Of a stretch of DNA of 64,000 nt, positions 36,501 through 50,100 are shown one piece after another; the first letter of the stretch is position 1, and each line of letters starts with the position of its first letter. The notes under the pieces are model-generated. The model was not told the origin of the DNA. It made no database searches and saw only the letters and a program-made list of their open reading frames with translations. The DNA is from Brasenia schreberi. Taxonomy: Eukaryota; Streptophyta; Magnoliopsida; Nymphaeales; Cabombaceae. The position numbers and the translations under genes were made by a program. The stretch spans positions 16,197,501 to 16,261,500 of the forward strand of contig JAYKKT010000086.1 of the NCBI GenBank assembly GCA_036023115.1. Reading direction: 5' to 3'.

Positions 36501-39500
36501 GCAGTTCATACATATAGTCAATTTAAGCAAGCACCTACCTCTGTTCATATGAGTGTTGTTATGCGCATTATTTGATATATAAACTCGACAAACAATGGGT
36601 TTTTTTTAACTTTTTCTTCATCTTTTAATTTATTTGTGTATATGGATGCTGATTGGGGTGGAGATGTAAACAACGTATACTTTACGACTGACTTTTGTGT
36701 TTTTTTAGATGAATCACTAATCTCTTGGAAGTGTATTGGAAGTGTAAGAAGCAAAAGGTGTCACTCTCTTCGATCGAAGCAGAATATCGAGCAATGACTA
36801 CTGCTACAACAACAACAACAACTAAGCCTTTTCCCATACTAGACGGGGTCGGCTACATGGATTCTTTGTTTCCACAGATCTCTATCATGTGCCATGTTAG
36901 CAGTTAACTCCCAATAAGCTAGATCATTCTTTATTGTTTCTTTCCAACACTTTTGTGGTCGTCCTCTACCTCTTTTAATACTTTCCAAATTTAGTTTTTC
37001 TAACCTTCTTACAGGTTCTTCTTTTGATCTTCTTTCTATATGTCCAAACCATCTTAAACGATGTTCTCTCATTTTATCCTCTATTGGTGCCACTCCTAAT
37101 TTGTTTCTAATAACCTCATTATGTATACGGTCTTTTCTTGTATGACCACTCATCCATCTCAACATCTTCATTTCTGTCACAGACATCTTTTGTACATGTT
37201 GATGATTAACTGCCCAACACTCAGAACCATAAAACATGGCAGGCCTAACTGCTGCTCTATAATATTTACCTTTTAATTTTAATGGTATCTTCTTATCACA
37301 AAGAATACCTGATGCTCCTCTCCATTTTAACCAACCAGCATTAATTCTATGTATAACATCTCCATCAATTCTTCCATCACTCTGAAAAATTGACCCTAGG
37401 TATTTAAAACTTTCCTTTTGGGGAATGCAATGTGTGCCAATTTTAATTTCTATGTCCTCTGAAGTAGCCAAATGATCAAACTTACATTCCATATATTCTG
37501 TCTTTGTTCTACTAAGTCGGAGGCCTTTTCTAATGTTTCTCTCCATAGTTCCAATTTTCTATTAACTTTTTCCTTAGACTCCTCCACTAATACAATGTCA
37601 TCTGCAAATAACATACACCAAGGTACTTCATCTTGAATATGTTTTGTTAACTCATCCATCACCATTATAAACAAGTATGGACTTAAAGTTGATCCTTGAT
37701 GTAACCCAATATTAACTTCAAAGAAGTCTGTCGTTCCTTCATGAGTCCTCACACATGTTTTTGCACCATCATACATGTCTCTTATAAGGTTAATATATGT
37801 CAATGGGATACCTCTTTTTTCCAAAGTTCTCCAAAGAACCTCCCTCGGTACCCTATCATAAGCTTTTTCTAGATCAATAAATATCATGTGAAGGTCTTTC
37901 TTTTTTGCTCTAAAATGTTCCATAAGACGTCTCAAAAGGTGAATCGCTTCAATAGTAGATCTACCTGGCATAAATCCAAATTGGTTCTCTGTTGTACTTG
38001 ATACTTGTCTTAACCTACGTTCGATAATTCTTTCCCATAATTTCATAGTATGACTCATTAACTTGATACCTCGAGCAATGACTACTGCTATTACAAAGAT
38101 TTCTTGCATTACAGTTCTGAGCGATATGGGCGTTACTTCTCAAAAACGTGTCAATATGTATTATGAAAATAAAAGCGTCATGTACATTGCTTCCAACAAC
38201 ACTTGCATGAACGGACGAAGCATATTGAGATGGATTGTCATTTTATTTATGAAGAATACTGACATAAGAAGATAACTTTGTGTTATGTTACATCAGAGAT
38301 GCAGCTAGCTGATTTCTTCACCAAATCTCTCTCTACTACTCATTATGCTCACCACGCCTGGCCAACACTTGCAACTAGCTTGTTTTGCTGCCTTTTACTC
38401 TTTATTTCTCTCTTGTACAACCTCTATATATATCCTCTTTCTCTTCAATAAAGATATATTGTCTAGCACAACTTTTGTTTGTAGTTTGTCTCTTAATACT
38501 TACATTCTTGACGAGACATCCATTGTTGGATGGTTTGATATCTTGGTGCTTTGACAAATTACAACTTGGGCGATTCAACCTTCGATTATCAACAAATATT
38601 TACAAGCACTTTCTCCTTGTTGTCAATGGCAATCACACAAGAAAACCTCTTCAACAAGCGAGGATAAGTGGTTTTGATATGTCCACTTTCCTTGCAATAA
38701 TGACAAATTGTACTCTTGTTTAACCAAGGAACAACATTACCCTTGAATTGCCCGTTTCCTTCACTATTTTTGAGTGTGAAGGTTTATACGTCTTTAAATA
38801 ATTTTTGATTAGATGTAGCAAGAACCCTGCTTCTTTGTTGTCTCTTATGCTTTCCAATCTAGTCTCTTCTATAACTAATGTGCCAAGATCTCATAGCTTT
38901 TGGGTTTCAGTTTTCTACGTATAAAATTTGATGTTATGTTCTCAAATTCATCTCGTAATCCTCGTATAAACAAGAAGTTGGTTGTTAAGGTATTCTTCAA
39001 ATTCATCAATACTTTGAAGCTTTTTGAATTTATCAAAACTTTTAAGTTGGTTCTAAATATCGACAAAGTTATTATCATAATCCCTAATACTCACGGAACC
39101 TTGTTTAAACATTATCATTTTTTCTATTAAATTTATTTAAAAGACAAAATCGTCTTGGGAATGTTTTTTTAAGATATTTCCAAGTTTCGAAAGCATTATG
39201 AAACATGCTAATTCTACTTCAAAGTTTTTCATCCACATTTTGACTAATTAACCCTATGATTTTTATGTTATATTTTTCTTATTATTTGGACCTTTGCTTG
39301 AATTAAGAAATTCATTCCCATCAAGCCCTTCTTTTATTAATTATGGTTCTTTTATCAAATGTTATAAAAATCGTATCGTATGATACGATACAATTTTAAA
39401 CTTTCTCAATACGATATGCCCCGTATCGTATGAGTCAATGTTAATTTTTATGTTATAAATTCTTGAAATTCGAAACTTGCGGATTTTATTTTTGCTTCTT

Positions 39501-41091
39501 CCCAAACCCTTTTTCACGCTATTCTCTTGCTTCCAGATCCTCTTCTTACCTTATGCTTGTTGATTTCGTGGTTTATTCATAAGATTCTCAAGTATTTCAC
39601 CCAATCCAACTCCCTATCTGTAAGGTTTTTGTTAAATCTGTGTCATACCTCTTTCTTTTGGTATTCTATTCGATTTTTCACTTGTAAAATTTGGGGGTTT
39701 TGTACATTCCGTGATTCTTAACCACTAAAAAACCTTTTCTTCTTGTTGATTGTCCACTCTTGTCTTAATGGCTTCCGATCGAGTCAATCTGGCTTGAAAA
39801 TATTGCACTCCGGTGTACGAAGACATTAGGTTTGTGAACAAGTGCATGTTTTGAAATGGTGTAAAACATGATGGTATTTCTCGTATGAAACACTATCTTG
39901 CGAGAACAAAGAAGGATGCTATTGTATGTCCTCAGGTTTTTGAAGCAGTAAAGTATGAGATTGAGCAAGTATTGGAGGCTTCGAAGGGGAAGAAGAGATT
40001 AAGGGTGAGAGAGAGGGCATAAATAGGTGGTTGGGATATGTTACAATTTGAAGATGCTTATGTTAAGGGGATGTATGGTCATGGTGGTGATGAATTTCAT
40101 GGTGCAGCTGAGATGAAAGAAGAGATGGCTAAAGAGGATAAGAGAAAGCGAGAAAAGGGAAAAAGTGTAGGTTCTGGTGGTAGTAGTAGTGGAGTTGGCT
40201 CTTGTTCCACTGTAAGAGCTCTTACTCGCCCGATGCCTACGAGGGGTATTAGAGGAGGAGGCAGATGAGGTAGTGACCCTACTGGGATGCGTTCATTTTT
40301 TCCCTCACGTACGACTCTTAGAGCTCAGCTAGGCATTAGATGAGCTATAGCTTCAAAGGAGGTAATTGAGAAAGTAGATTTGAAGTGTGCTGATTTTTTT
40401 TATGAAAATTGCCTTCCTTTCAATATTGCAAACTCATTTTCTTTTCAAAGTATGGTGGATGTTATACCTAGTTTGAGATCGGTGAGGGACACATTATTGC
40501 AGAATGGGTTGATATTGTTAATGCATGGAGTTCTGAATTTAGGGAGTCGTGGAAGGATACAACTTGGTAAACTTCCTAGTCTATTGTCCCAAAGGCACAT
40601 TATTTTTGAAATCATATGACTTATCTCATATTGATAAAACTGCTGATAATTTACTCCTTATTTTCAAGGAAGTTGTTGAGAAAGTAGTTGTTTCAAATGT
40701 TTTTCAATTCATTACTAATAATGTTGCAAATTTTAGAGAAGCTAGTAAGATGCATGAGGCAAACCATCTATCCTTAGTATGTACTCCATGTGTTGAATAT
40801 TGCATAGACTTACTTGAAGATTTGGGTGCAATGGATGAAATAAGAGAGACTATAAATGCATGCAAAAATGTTACAAAGTTTATTTATAATTCATACAGCT
40901 GGAAGGGAATTGATTAGGCATTCATTTACAAGATTTGCTACAAATGTCATTACTGTGCAAAGTCTTGTCATTCATATTGCTGTGGTAGATGTTTTCAATG
41001 TTGATTTTTAGAAAAGTTACATCAAATTTTTGAGGATGACTTTATCTTTAGTTAAGGTAATGAAGATGGTGGACAGTGAAGATAAACCTAC

Positions 41092-41176
<85 letters not shown>

Positions 41177-44100
41177 CCTATGGATAAGGCCAAATTTACC
41201 ATAAGTGGTCACTTCTAAAAGAAGTTTGAAAGATAATTGATGCACGTTGAAACCGTCAAATGTATGATGATTTGTATGTTGCAGCATATTTCCTTAATCC
41301 TTCTATTTGATTTTCTCCTTACTTTGTGGAGGATGAAGAAGTGAAAAATGGTATTTTAAATGCAATTGACCTTGTTGAAGATTCATCTACTTTTGTAATA
41401 TTTATTTAGAATTAAGCAAGTATATTCAGAGTGTGGAGATTTTGGAAGGCCAATTGCAATCCAACTTCTCTCCCACGTGCGACCAAGTATTCTGTTTTTA
41501 TCAATATTCATTTAAGTCTAAGTCACACAGACACTTCTAAGGGGTGGAGTGTCGACCTCGACACTGGTGCAACACCGACGCCGACACTGCGTCGGTGCGA
41601 CATGGCAAAAAAAAGATATAAAAAATATTTTTTTTATAACTCACGGATAAATGGGTCTCGATAATGAAGATTGATTTGTGTATTATGATGAAATTAGTAG
41701 TTAGTTTACCATTTATGTGTTTTGCTTAATATAAAGTTGTGTACTTGCTATTGTAGCTGTATACAATATTAGCTTGAATGATTTTGAGTGCGGATAATTG
41801 GTTTCTTATTTCTCAATTTGATTAGATTCTTGACTCTATATTTAATGCCTTTGCAGAGAATAATCTCTGTCACTAAATACATTTGAAGACCAGGAACATT
41901 GCCAGATCAATAGAACAGAAGAGTATGACAACACTAGTGGATCCTAGCACAAATACTAGTATATGCTATATCCTACAAAAGATCTGAAAACTCTTTGAAT
42001 CCATAACTTGGATATTTTGCAGTTCTAAGTTTCATATCATTATGAGGGAACTTGCTAATTGATACCTACGTGCACCCAAAATTAGCAATATGATTGATTT
42101 ATGTAGCTTGAATATTATATATAATATATAATATTATATATCCTAGCCATATCGCCGCACCCAAATTTTTTGAAATTTGCCATATCCCGCACCTGCACCC
42201 GCACCTGTGTGACATAGATTTAAGTTATTAATTGATTGACTCAATGTGTTTCTTATTAATCATTATCGTGTTTTATTTCATATGAATGGTGGACTCGTTT
42301 TTTGTGTAGATGCACCGAATTTGTCAAGGATTGCTCAACATATATTGAGCCACACATGTAGTTCGAGTGGGTGTGAGAGGAATTTGAGCTTGTTCAAACA
42401 CATTTACACGAAAAAGCAAAACAGATTGGAGCATGCTCGAGTGCGTGATTTGGTATACGTTGCCTATAACATGAAGTTAAGGCAAAGGTAATAATTAAAA
42501 AATATATATTGTTTGGTGTTGCTTAGTTCTTCACTTCTTTCTTAATCTTATTAATAATGAATACTTGATGTGACTTTATTGCATTTGATATTCATTATAA
42601 TTTGAAAATTCTTTCTTTACTTGCAAATGCAAAAAGATGCAAGAAGGACCAAGAAAGTGCCATATGACCCATTGAGTTACGAAAATATTGATATTCTTGA
42701 CGATTGGGTAGAAGAGGAGGAACCCCCTATCATTTTAAAGGACGAAAACTAAAAGACACTCCAAGCCAAAGCATAACGTGGAGTTAGAGACAATGAAAAT
42801 GAAGTCGAAGGTGTTGGATGGGCATATCCTATTATGGAGGAAGAAGAGAGAGGAGATGATGATGATGGTGATGGTGGTGATCCTAACTACGTTGATTATA
42901 ATGCTTTTGTTGATTATGATTCATGTTGTGAATGATTGAAATTTGTTTTAACTTTTATTTGTAACTTTGTAACATTCTCATCTTTGATGATTGAAAGTTG
43001 TGCTTGTAACTTTGTTGTTTATTAAGTTAAACTCTTTCAATATTCACTATTCAGTGTTCTGTTCACGTTATCTAATAGTTAATGCCTAATGGTATGAATT
43101 CTATGTAATATGGAATTATGGATCCTTGTAGCCTTGTTCATAACTTTATTAGGAGATGTTTTTGTTATAGTATGGATGTTTCTTCATTATGTTATACATG
43201 TTTTGTTCATTAATTAAAATTTTTGCATTAAATTTTTTTTTTACAAAAAATTTGCGTATTGTACAGTACGATATGGTATGATACCGCCGTAACGGTGCCC
43301 AGTGCGATATGGGCACTAATACGGTTTTTACAACATTGCTTTGATCGTACCATCAATATAGTCTCAATAGTTTTAGAGATAAAATATTTTTGATATTATG
43401 TATCCAACTTAGATAAGAATTGGGAACCAATAAACAATGAAATGTCTTACTTTTTCTTTCATTTTTCTCAATAATAACTAGAATGCGAAGAATACCTTGA
43501 TTTCCTCAAATTGCCAGAATTCGATAATCTTCCCATAATTAGCATGAATCCCAATGCAGTTCTAGATGAACCATTCTAGCTCTGATAACATGTAACAATA
43601 GCAACACAATCTCGCCAGTGATGTCCATAAACACAAATATATATGATCTCGGCTACTGCTAAGCCTTCTCCCATTGTAGATGGATTCGGCTATATGGATT
43701 CTTTGTTTTTTTGTAGAATCTATGTTAAGTCCGACAAAGTTTTACATTGGCTGTCGAAAGTCTAACACAACCCTCCTCTTTTTTCCGAGCTTGGGACCAG
43801 CCATGCAAGGGTGATCCCTTACATAGAAAAACCAAATAAATATAATACCAAACAAGTCAAGTGAGTACAAAAAGCTCTAACTTATCCATTTCACACTATC
43901 CTCTATTTATAAAGTTTTTAACAAGTGAAGAGAGAAATAAGTGGGAGCAACTGCTCCCAATGGCTATACTACTAGCCATTGGGAACTCCCAACTGCTAGT
44001 AGTGTAGCCGTTGGGGGCTGACTGGTCCTTGAGGGTCAGTCCAAGAAGTCCTATGCTAGGAACCGAGAAAAAGCTAAGGACCTTGAAGGAACGTGCTTTT

Positions 44101-47100
44101 CTTTTTGTACCTAGTAGGTTGAAGCTAAAAATTACATATACAGTTCAAACATGAACCATTTTATCTCTGTATTTGTGCCGTCTCATGTCACACATGAATT
44201 CCTAGTGAGAGATTCGGGTTGGTCTTGGCTAAGGTATCTTCAACTTGATTAGCCTCTCTGGAATATACTTGGCCTTAAGCTGCCTGTCCCTTTGTATCTG
44301 TTCAGGTAGGCGTCTAAATATTGCATCCAACCTGTCTCTGGATACTCTCCCATTTGTACCCAAGGAACCGGAATTTGGGAGTCCATATCTAGTATTAATC
44401 TTCGGTATCCATTGCTCCATTCTAATTCCAGCCCCGTGATGGCACCTTAGCCTTCAGCTTGGAATGCATTGCACCATTCTGGATGCCATGCATAATGGGG
44501 AGAGTATCCATTATGGCACCATGTTGCAAGACCAGCATGGTGATTGGCTTGGCAGGTACTATAAAAAAAAACGGGCTTTAAATTATGTTGTTTAGGTAAA
44601 GAAAGCTCAAAAGAGAGTCAATATTGTCATAGTGAGAAGTTAAAAGAGAGTATAGTAGAGATAAAGTGCTATGATGATGGAACTATGAAAGTATGAACCT
44701 TTTGCTAGTCCTTGATTGTTAAAGGTGTTATCCATGGAAAGTTTAAAACTTTACCCACTTCAATTTCATGATCGGTTCAAAACTTCCTTTTTATACTCAT
44801 GCAGGTAGGCTTTAAAATGTTTTTGGGGGTCACTGCAACTGTTACTAATTGGGATGCTGAAGGAACAACTTGCAGTCTTGTTCTTGAAGATAATCCTTTA
44901 GTAGATTTTGTGGAGCTTCCGGATACATGCCAAGGTCTATATTACTGCAATATCCTCAGTGGCATTATTCGAGGTGCATTGGAAATGGTGAGCTTTCATA
45001 ACTTAGTGTGTTTTCTCCTTATTTGTGAATAGAGAACAATGTTTGTGGCAGGTATTTGGCATGCATTTATATGGACTCCATGTCTGATAAACTAGTTAAT
45101 AAGTTACAATGTTTGTGGAGCTGCATGTTGGGATAATTTTCACAGGTTTCTGTTTGTTTTTGGTGATCGTTTATTGGATGGCTTCCTTGTCAAAGTTTAG
45201 AACATGTTCATAAGAGGCATAGAAAGGTCTAAGGATGAATATTTAATATAGTGAGTGACAGAAAAATATGTGAATTGCTAGAAAACACACCCAGACAATT
45301 GGCAGGTGTGCCTCGAAGTTTGTCTGCCCAAAATCGTTTTCAACAAGCCTTTGAAGGTTTTGTGCATCAATCCCTCTACATATGATTTCCATATTTTTGT
45401 GCCGTTAAAAAAATGTTGTTTATCGCCAGTTGTATTTCATATTCAGTTTCTAATGGGATTGCGAGTTCGGTTGCCTTAGTTCTTAAAATTTAATCATTCT
45501 ACGTATGATGTATTTATGTTGATGCTGCTCAACTCTGTGCAATCTTGATAAAGGAACCCTGCATAACACATCAAGATGCTTAATTTTACTTTTAGAATGT
45601 AATTAGGGTTTGATCATGTAATTTTTCTTCTGTTTTACTTTTGTTTATGTATTTTGCTGGCCAGCAAGGCCAATTACTGGATTGACTAGCCGTTGCCAGC
45701 ACTTGCCAGCTGGTTTGTATGTTACCAACAGCCCAATAAAAGGGCCATCATTTATGTGTATTTTAAGCCAGTTTTGTCTCCACGTTGGGGAAGTTTCAGT
45801 GAGGCTTCTTGTTTATCTAAGGTGCTTGAGAAGTGTGAGTTGAGTACATTGAAGTGGCTTGTGTTTTGCCTCTTGTGGACTGCAGACAGTTGCGAATGCT
45901 TTCTCCCTCAAGGTGGGGATTATAACAGTGAATCACTGCTTCTTAAATGCTATCAAAGCCGTGATCTGCTTTCGCGGAATGCCTCGGGTTGCATGTCAAG
46001 GAGAAGTTTCATCATAAAGCTTGGCTATGCTTGAGGATTGTATAAGGTTTTCCCTTCAAGATTTCAGCAGGTGTTATTGGCAGTCTTTTATGCACATTTT
46101 TCAAATCTAGATCGATTATTGAAGGTTATCTTGCATTCATGAAGTGATATTGTTCAAAGTAACCGCTCATCTTTCTTTATGGTGGACTCTTGGTGTTGTT
46201 CTTAGTTGCATCAATGCCAGTTCCTTATCTTTTAAGCACGGAAAAAAAGATGGAGGTGAATAACTATATGCTTACTCACTCCAACTGTGACACTTGTGCT
46301 CAAAACATGGAGATTATGTAAATTGCCCAATTGAAGAACTCGTTATAGATGAGAAATCAGAGGATGATACCAATGGAAAAGTAGAATACAAAAAAGAAAA
46401 GGAAGTTGGAGAAGAATCGAATGATCCTGTGGACTTTCCCAAATTATGCAGATGACAAAGCAAAAATAGTCTTGCCAACTTGAAAAAGGCTCAAAAAGTA
46501 TGGGAATACTTGAAACAATCCTATGTCCAAGACGGCATGCTCCGTAGACTCCTCTTTACAGATTGATTGATCAACATAAAGAAAAGGGATAAAAGTATTC
46601 ATAATCATCATAGACAGTTGATCAATATACAGGATCAATTCAAGACTGAAAGAATTACTATTGCAACATAAATGAGCAATCTTGTGAAAGACAAGACAAG
46701 GAGTTTTTATCTCTTCCTGGGTGGCCTTAGAGAGGAGTTTGAGAAGGTATGTGCGACTTTAATCCATCGGAAACAAAGTTTTTGATTCATGAGTATATGC
46801 CACTGACAGAACTAGGCTCAAGTTTGAAAAATTGGGAAGATCATTGTCTAGTATCTTTCTCATCAAAAGATTGTATTGCGAGGATCACCTCTCCTGGAAA
46901 GTGACTGAGTATGACCATACAGAAAGAAATTTATTTGTGATGGATGATTTGCAGATTCCTTCTCTTGATTATAATAGGATTTTCTATTAGAAAATTATTG
47001 GATCATCTTGATGTAAGGAAATTATATAGTTATCCATCAATTGAGTTTAATAAAATTGAAAATTTCTTTTGTGGTGTTATAGGTAAAATGATACAAAGCA

Positions 47101-50100
47101 TCTTTTTGAGCGAACTTTTGTTGCTCAAAGACTTTTTGAGTGTGTAGTCATATGGGACCCGTTCCTGTTATGTCTAAAGGGGGAGTTAGTTATTGTGTCA
47201 TATTTGTTGATGATCTCACAAAATATACATGGGCATACTTTCTAAGAGATAAGATGTATTTAAAAAGTTTGCTTTGTTTCATAACCTTGTGAAAAATCTA
47301 ACATCTGGCTCCAGGAGAGCTTACTTCAAAAGAATTCAAAAGCTATCTTGAAAAATAATGATATTATTCATCAAAATGGCCTTGCAAAATTGAAGCATAA
47401 GCATGTTATTGAAACGACAAGGACCTTATTGTTTTTTAGTGAAGCCCCCCCCACACCTATGATGTCGTTCTCACTTCTGTTTATTAATGGGATTATATGG
47501 TATTTTCCTGTTGAAAAACTTTCAAAATTCCCCGATCTTCTTAAAGTATTGGAATGTTTCTTTTGCTTATTCTGAGTGAAGTTTTCTCTTGGTACCTTTT
47601 TGCGTATGTTTATTGGGTATAACATTGATAGGAAAGAATATCAGTGCTATGATGTTAAATTTGACAAACCTTCTCTGAAGATTTTAAGTTTATTAAAAAT
47701 GAAATTTATTATAAGTAAAAGAATCTTTCTAAATATTCTTTCACGGGCAATGTCCTTGGAAACATGGAAGCTGAAGATGTTGAGTTCAAACCCTTAGATA
47801 ATTAGAATAATATTGCTTAATATGATACACCCACTGTAAGAAGGGCATTGTTATACCATTTGAAAAATGTTATGTGAGACGAGATAGGAAAGGTGTAGAA
47901 CAAAATGATAGAGCTGCACCTAGTGCTATCGGGACATCTAGTAGAGAGAGGATGCTTTCCCACAACTAAAAGCTCTTTTGACCTCAACTTCTATTCATGA
48001 GGAACCTAAACATTGTGATGAAGCTAAGCAATCCTAAAACTAGGTGAGTGTCATGAATGAAAAACTTAATGCTCTTGAAAAGGATAAAACCTAGGATTGT
48101 GGTCAAGCCGATGGAGAGGAGTATTATAGGTCATAGGTGGGCCTACAAGGTTAAGATCATGAATGACTGAACTTGAGATAGGTAAGAAGTTAGGCTAGTT
48201 GCTAAAGGTTACAATCAAGAGTATATAAAATGGATTATGATGAGACTTTTGTCCTTGTAGCTCTTATAACCACAATGAAGACCCTTTATTGCCGTTAATA
48301 TCATTAGAAGATGAGATATTCTTCAAATGGTTATAAAAAGTGCCTTCCTAAAAGAGTGCTTGAATGATGAAGTCTACTTAAAACCTCCACATTGGTCGGA
48401 GGCTTCTAAAGGTACACTCCTTTGGTAGAAAAATTCTCTTTATGGTTTGAATTAGGCCTTGGAAGTCTGGTTTGATAGGTTAAATAGATTTATGCTTGAT
48501 CATTATTTCCATGCTTGTTATACTAACATTGCCTTATTGACACTAAACAATAGATGCATGAATTCTATCTTGCTTTTATATGTCGATGATATGGTATAAT
48601 AGATGATGACAAAAAGAAATTGAATTAGTCAAGAAAAGCCTCAGAAGTCCTTTAAGTGAAATACATGGGGCTTCTAAAATACTTTTTTTGTAGGCTCATA
48701 GATAGGGAACCTATGTAAGATCTAGTGCCTTGGGTGTTTCAATATTTCTTACAATTACTTGACTAGATATTACTTATAAGCTAGTTTATTTAGCATGCAA
48801 TAGTTGCCATTCACATGAGTGCAATGATGAAGATTGTAAGATATATCAAGAATACTATTGATAAGATAAGGGAGTTTTTCTACCCTCTTCTTTTGATTTA
48901 ATTGTCAATAACTGATGCAAATTAGGGTGGCGATGTATGTGATCTACATTTCACTACAAAATTTTGTGTTTTTTAGGTGAATCACTCATTTTAAGGGTGA
49001 TGTAGAAAATAGTAAAAAGTGTCATCTTCATCTAGGAAGGCAGAGTATCGAGCTATGGCAACAATTATAACTAAGGTGATATGGATTAGAAAGGCTACTT
49101 GATGAATTGGGTTTCTTATTAAGAAAATTCCCATTACTTCTTATGGCAACAAGAGTTTTATTTATATAGCCAATGATAATATATTTTGTGAGAGGATCAA
49201 GCACATTGAGGTGGATCACCACTATGTTTGAGAACAATATCTACACAGATTTTTGAACATCTAATGGATGCTTTTACTAAGCTGCATCCATTTCCAAGAT
49301 TCAACTTTTTCTTAAGCAAACTTTTGGTTTTCTTTTTAAAGTATCGAGGGAGAGTGTTAAGGTGTTTAATTTTAGATTTAGAGTGGAAGTAGGGTTTGAG
49401 CATATTATTTTTTTTCCTTTATAATTTTGTATCATGTAACAACAAGGCTCATGAAACTTGGGAGGCTGATAAGAAGGCAAATAAAGAAATAAAAAATAAC
49501 AACACTTGCAAAGTAATGAGATAAAAGTTCGTAAAAAATAACAACACTTGGGAGGCTCGTAAAAAAGTTCGTAAGTGAAGCAAAAGCAAAAACTTGAGGA
49601 TTTATATAAAAGTTGAACTCAAAAGAAGATAAAAAGATATAATTTTAGGATAACTAAGGCTAGAGATAAGAGAGTGACCAAGCAATATGTAGTAGCTGGT
49701 GGTACAGTGTATGCCATTCACATCACCACCCCAATCAACATCAGTATATGAGAGCAACTGAGATAAAGAGGAAGATGATAGAAATACTCTCTTTGTTGAG
49801 GTTTGTCGAATATAAAGAACAATCCTCATAACAACACTTATATGCACTGAGGTAGGCGCATGTTGAAACTGACTTACAATATGAATGACATGAACAATAT
49901 CTGGGCGTGTTATGGTAAGATAGGCGAGTGCTCCAACCATGTGTCTATAAGGTGTGGGATCACTCAAAAGTTTTGCGATCAATTAGGCACATCTTCTGGA
50001 TGATTACCTAAGGGGTCTCAACAACTTTGCCATATGTAATTCCTGATCTAAAAATAATATCATTAGTAAACTTATTTTGTGATAAAAAGAAACCTCTATC

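Larger units (their letters stand above)
39357..43338 (+). mobile_element. hAT transposon with BED-DUF659-dimerisation transposase, CAATGTTGTAAA ends
   Basis: Ends AAATGTTATAAAAATCG and, inverted from the right, CAATGTTGTAAAAACCG. The flanks CTTTTATC and CTTTGATC match in 7 of 8. Plus-strand coding remnants come in the order of a plant hAT transposase. A BED-finger region lies at about 39765-40030 ([20 protein letters not shown]). DUF659 lies at 40380-40917 ([38 protein letters not shown]). The dimerisation domain lies at 42310-42489 ([40 protein letters not shown]). An acidic tail runs to 42934. In-frame stops, a (TA)n expansion and a 700-bp insertion show it is inactive. The net length without the insertion is about 3.3 kb. 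BET3 intron 3. Confidence 0.85.

Noticed and set aside
41030..41287. Ile-Tyr repeat proteins on both strands
   Set aside because: Artefacts of a (TA)n run inside a dead hAT transposase.
45693..46034. A 113-codon plus-strand frame
   Set aside because: Lies wholly within a copia LTR, which a second LTR fragment at 54.84-55.2 kb confirms.
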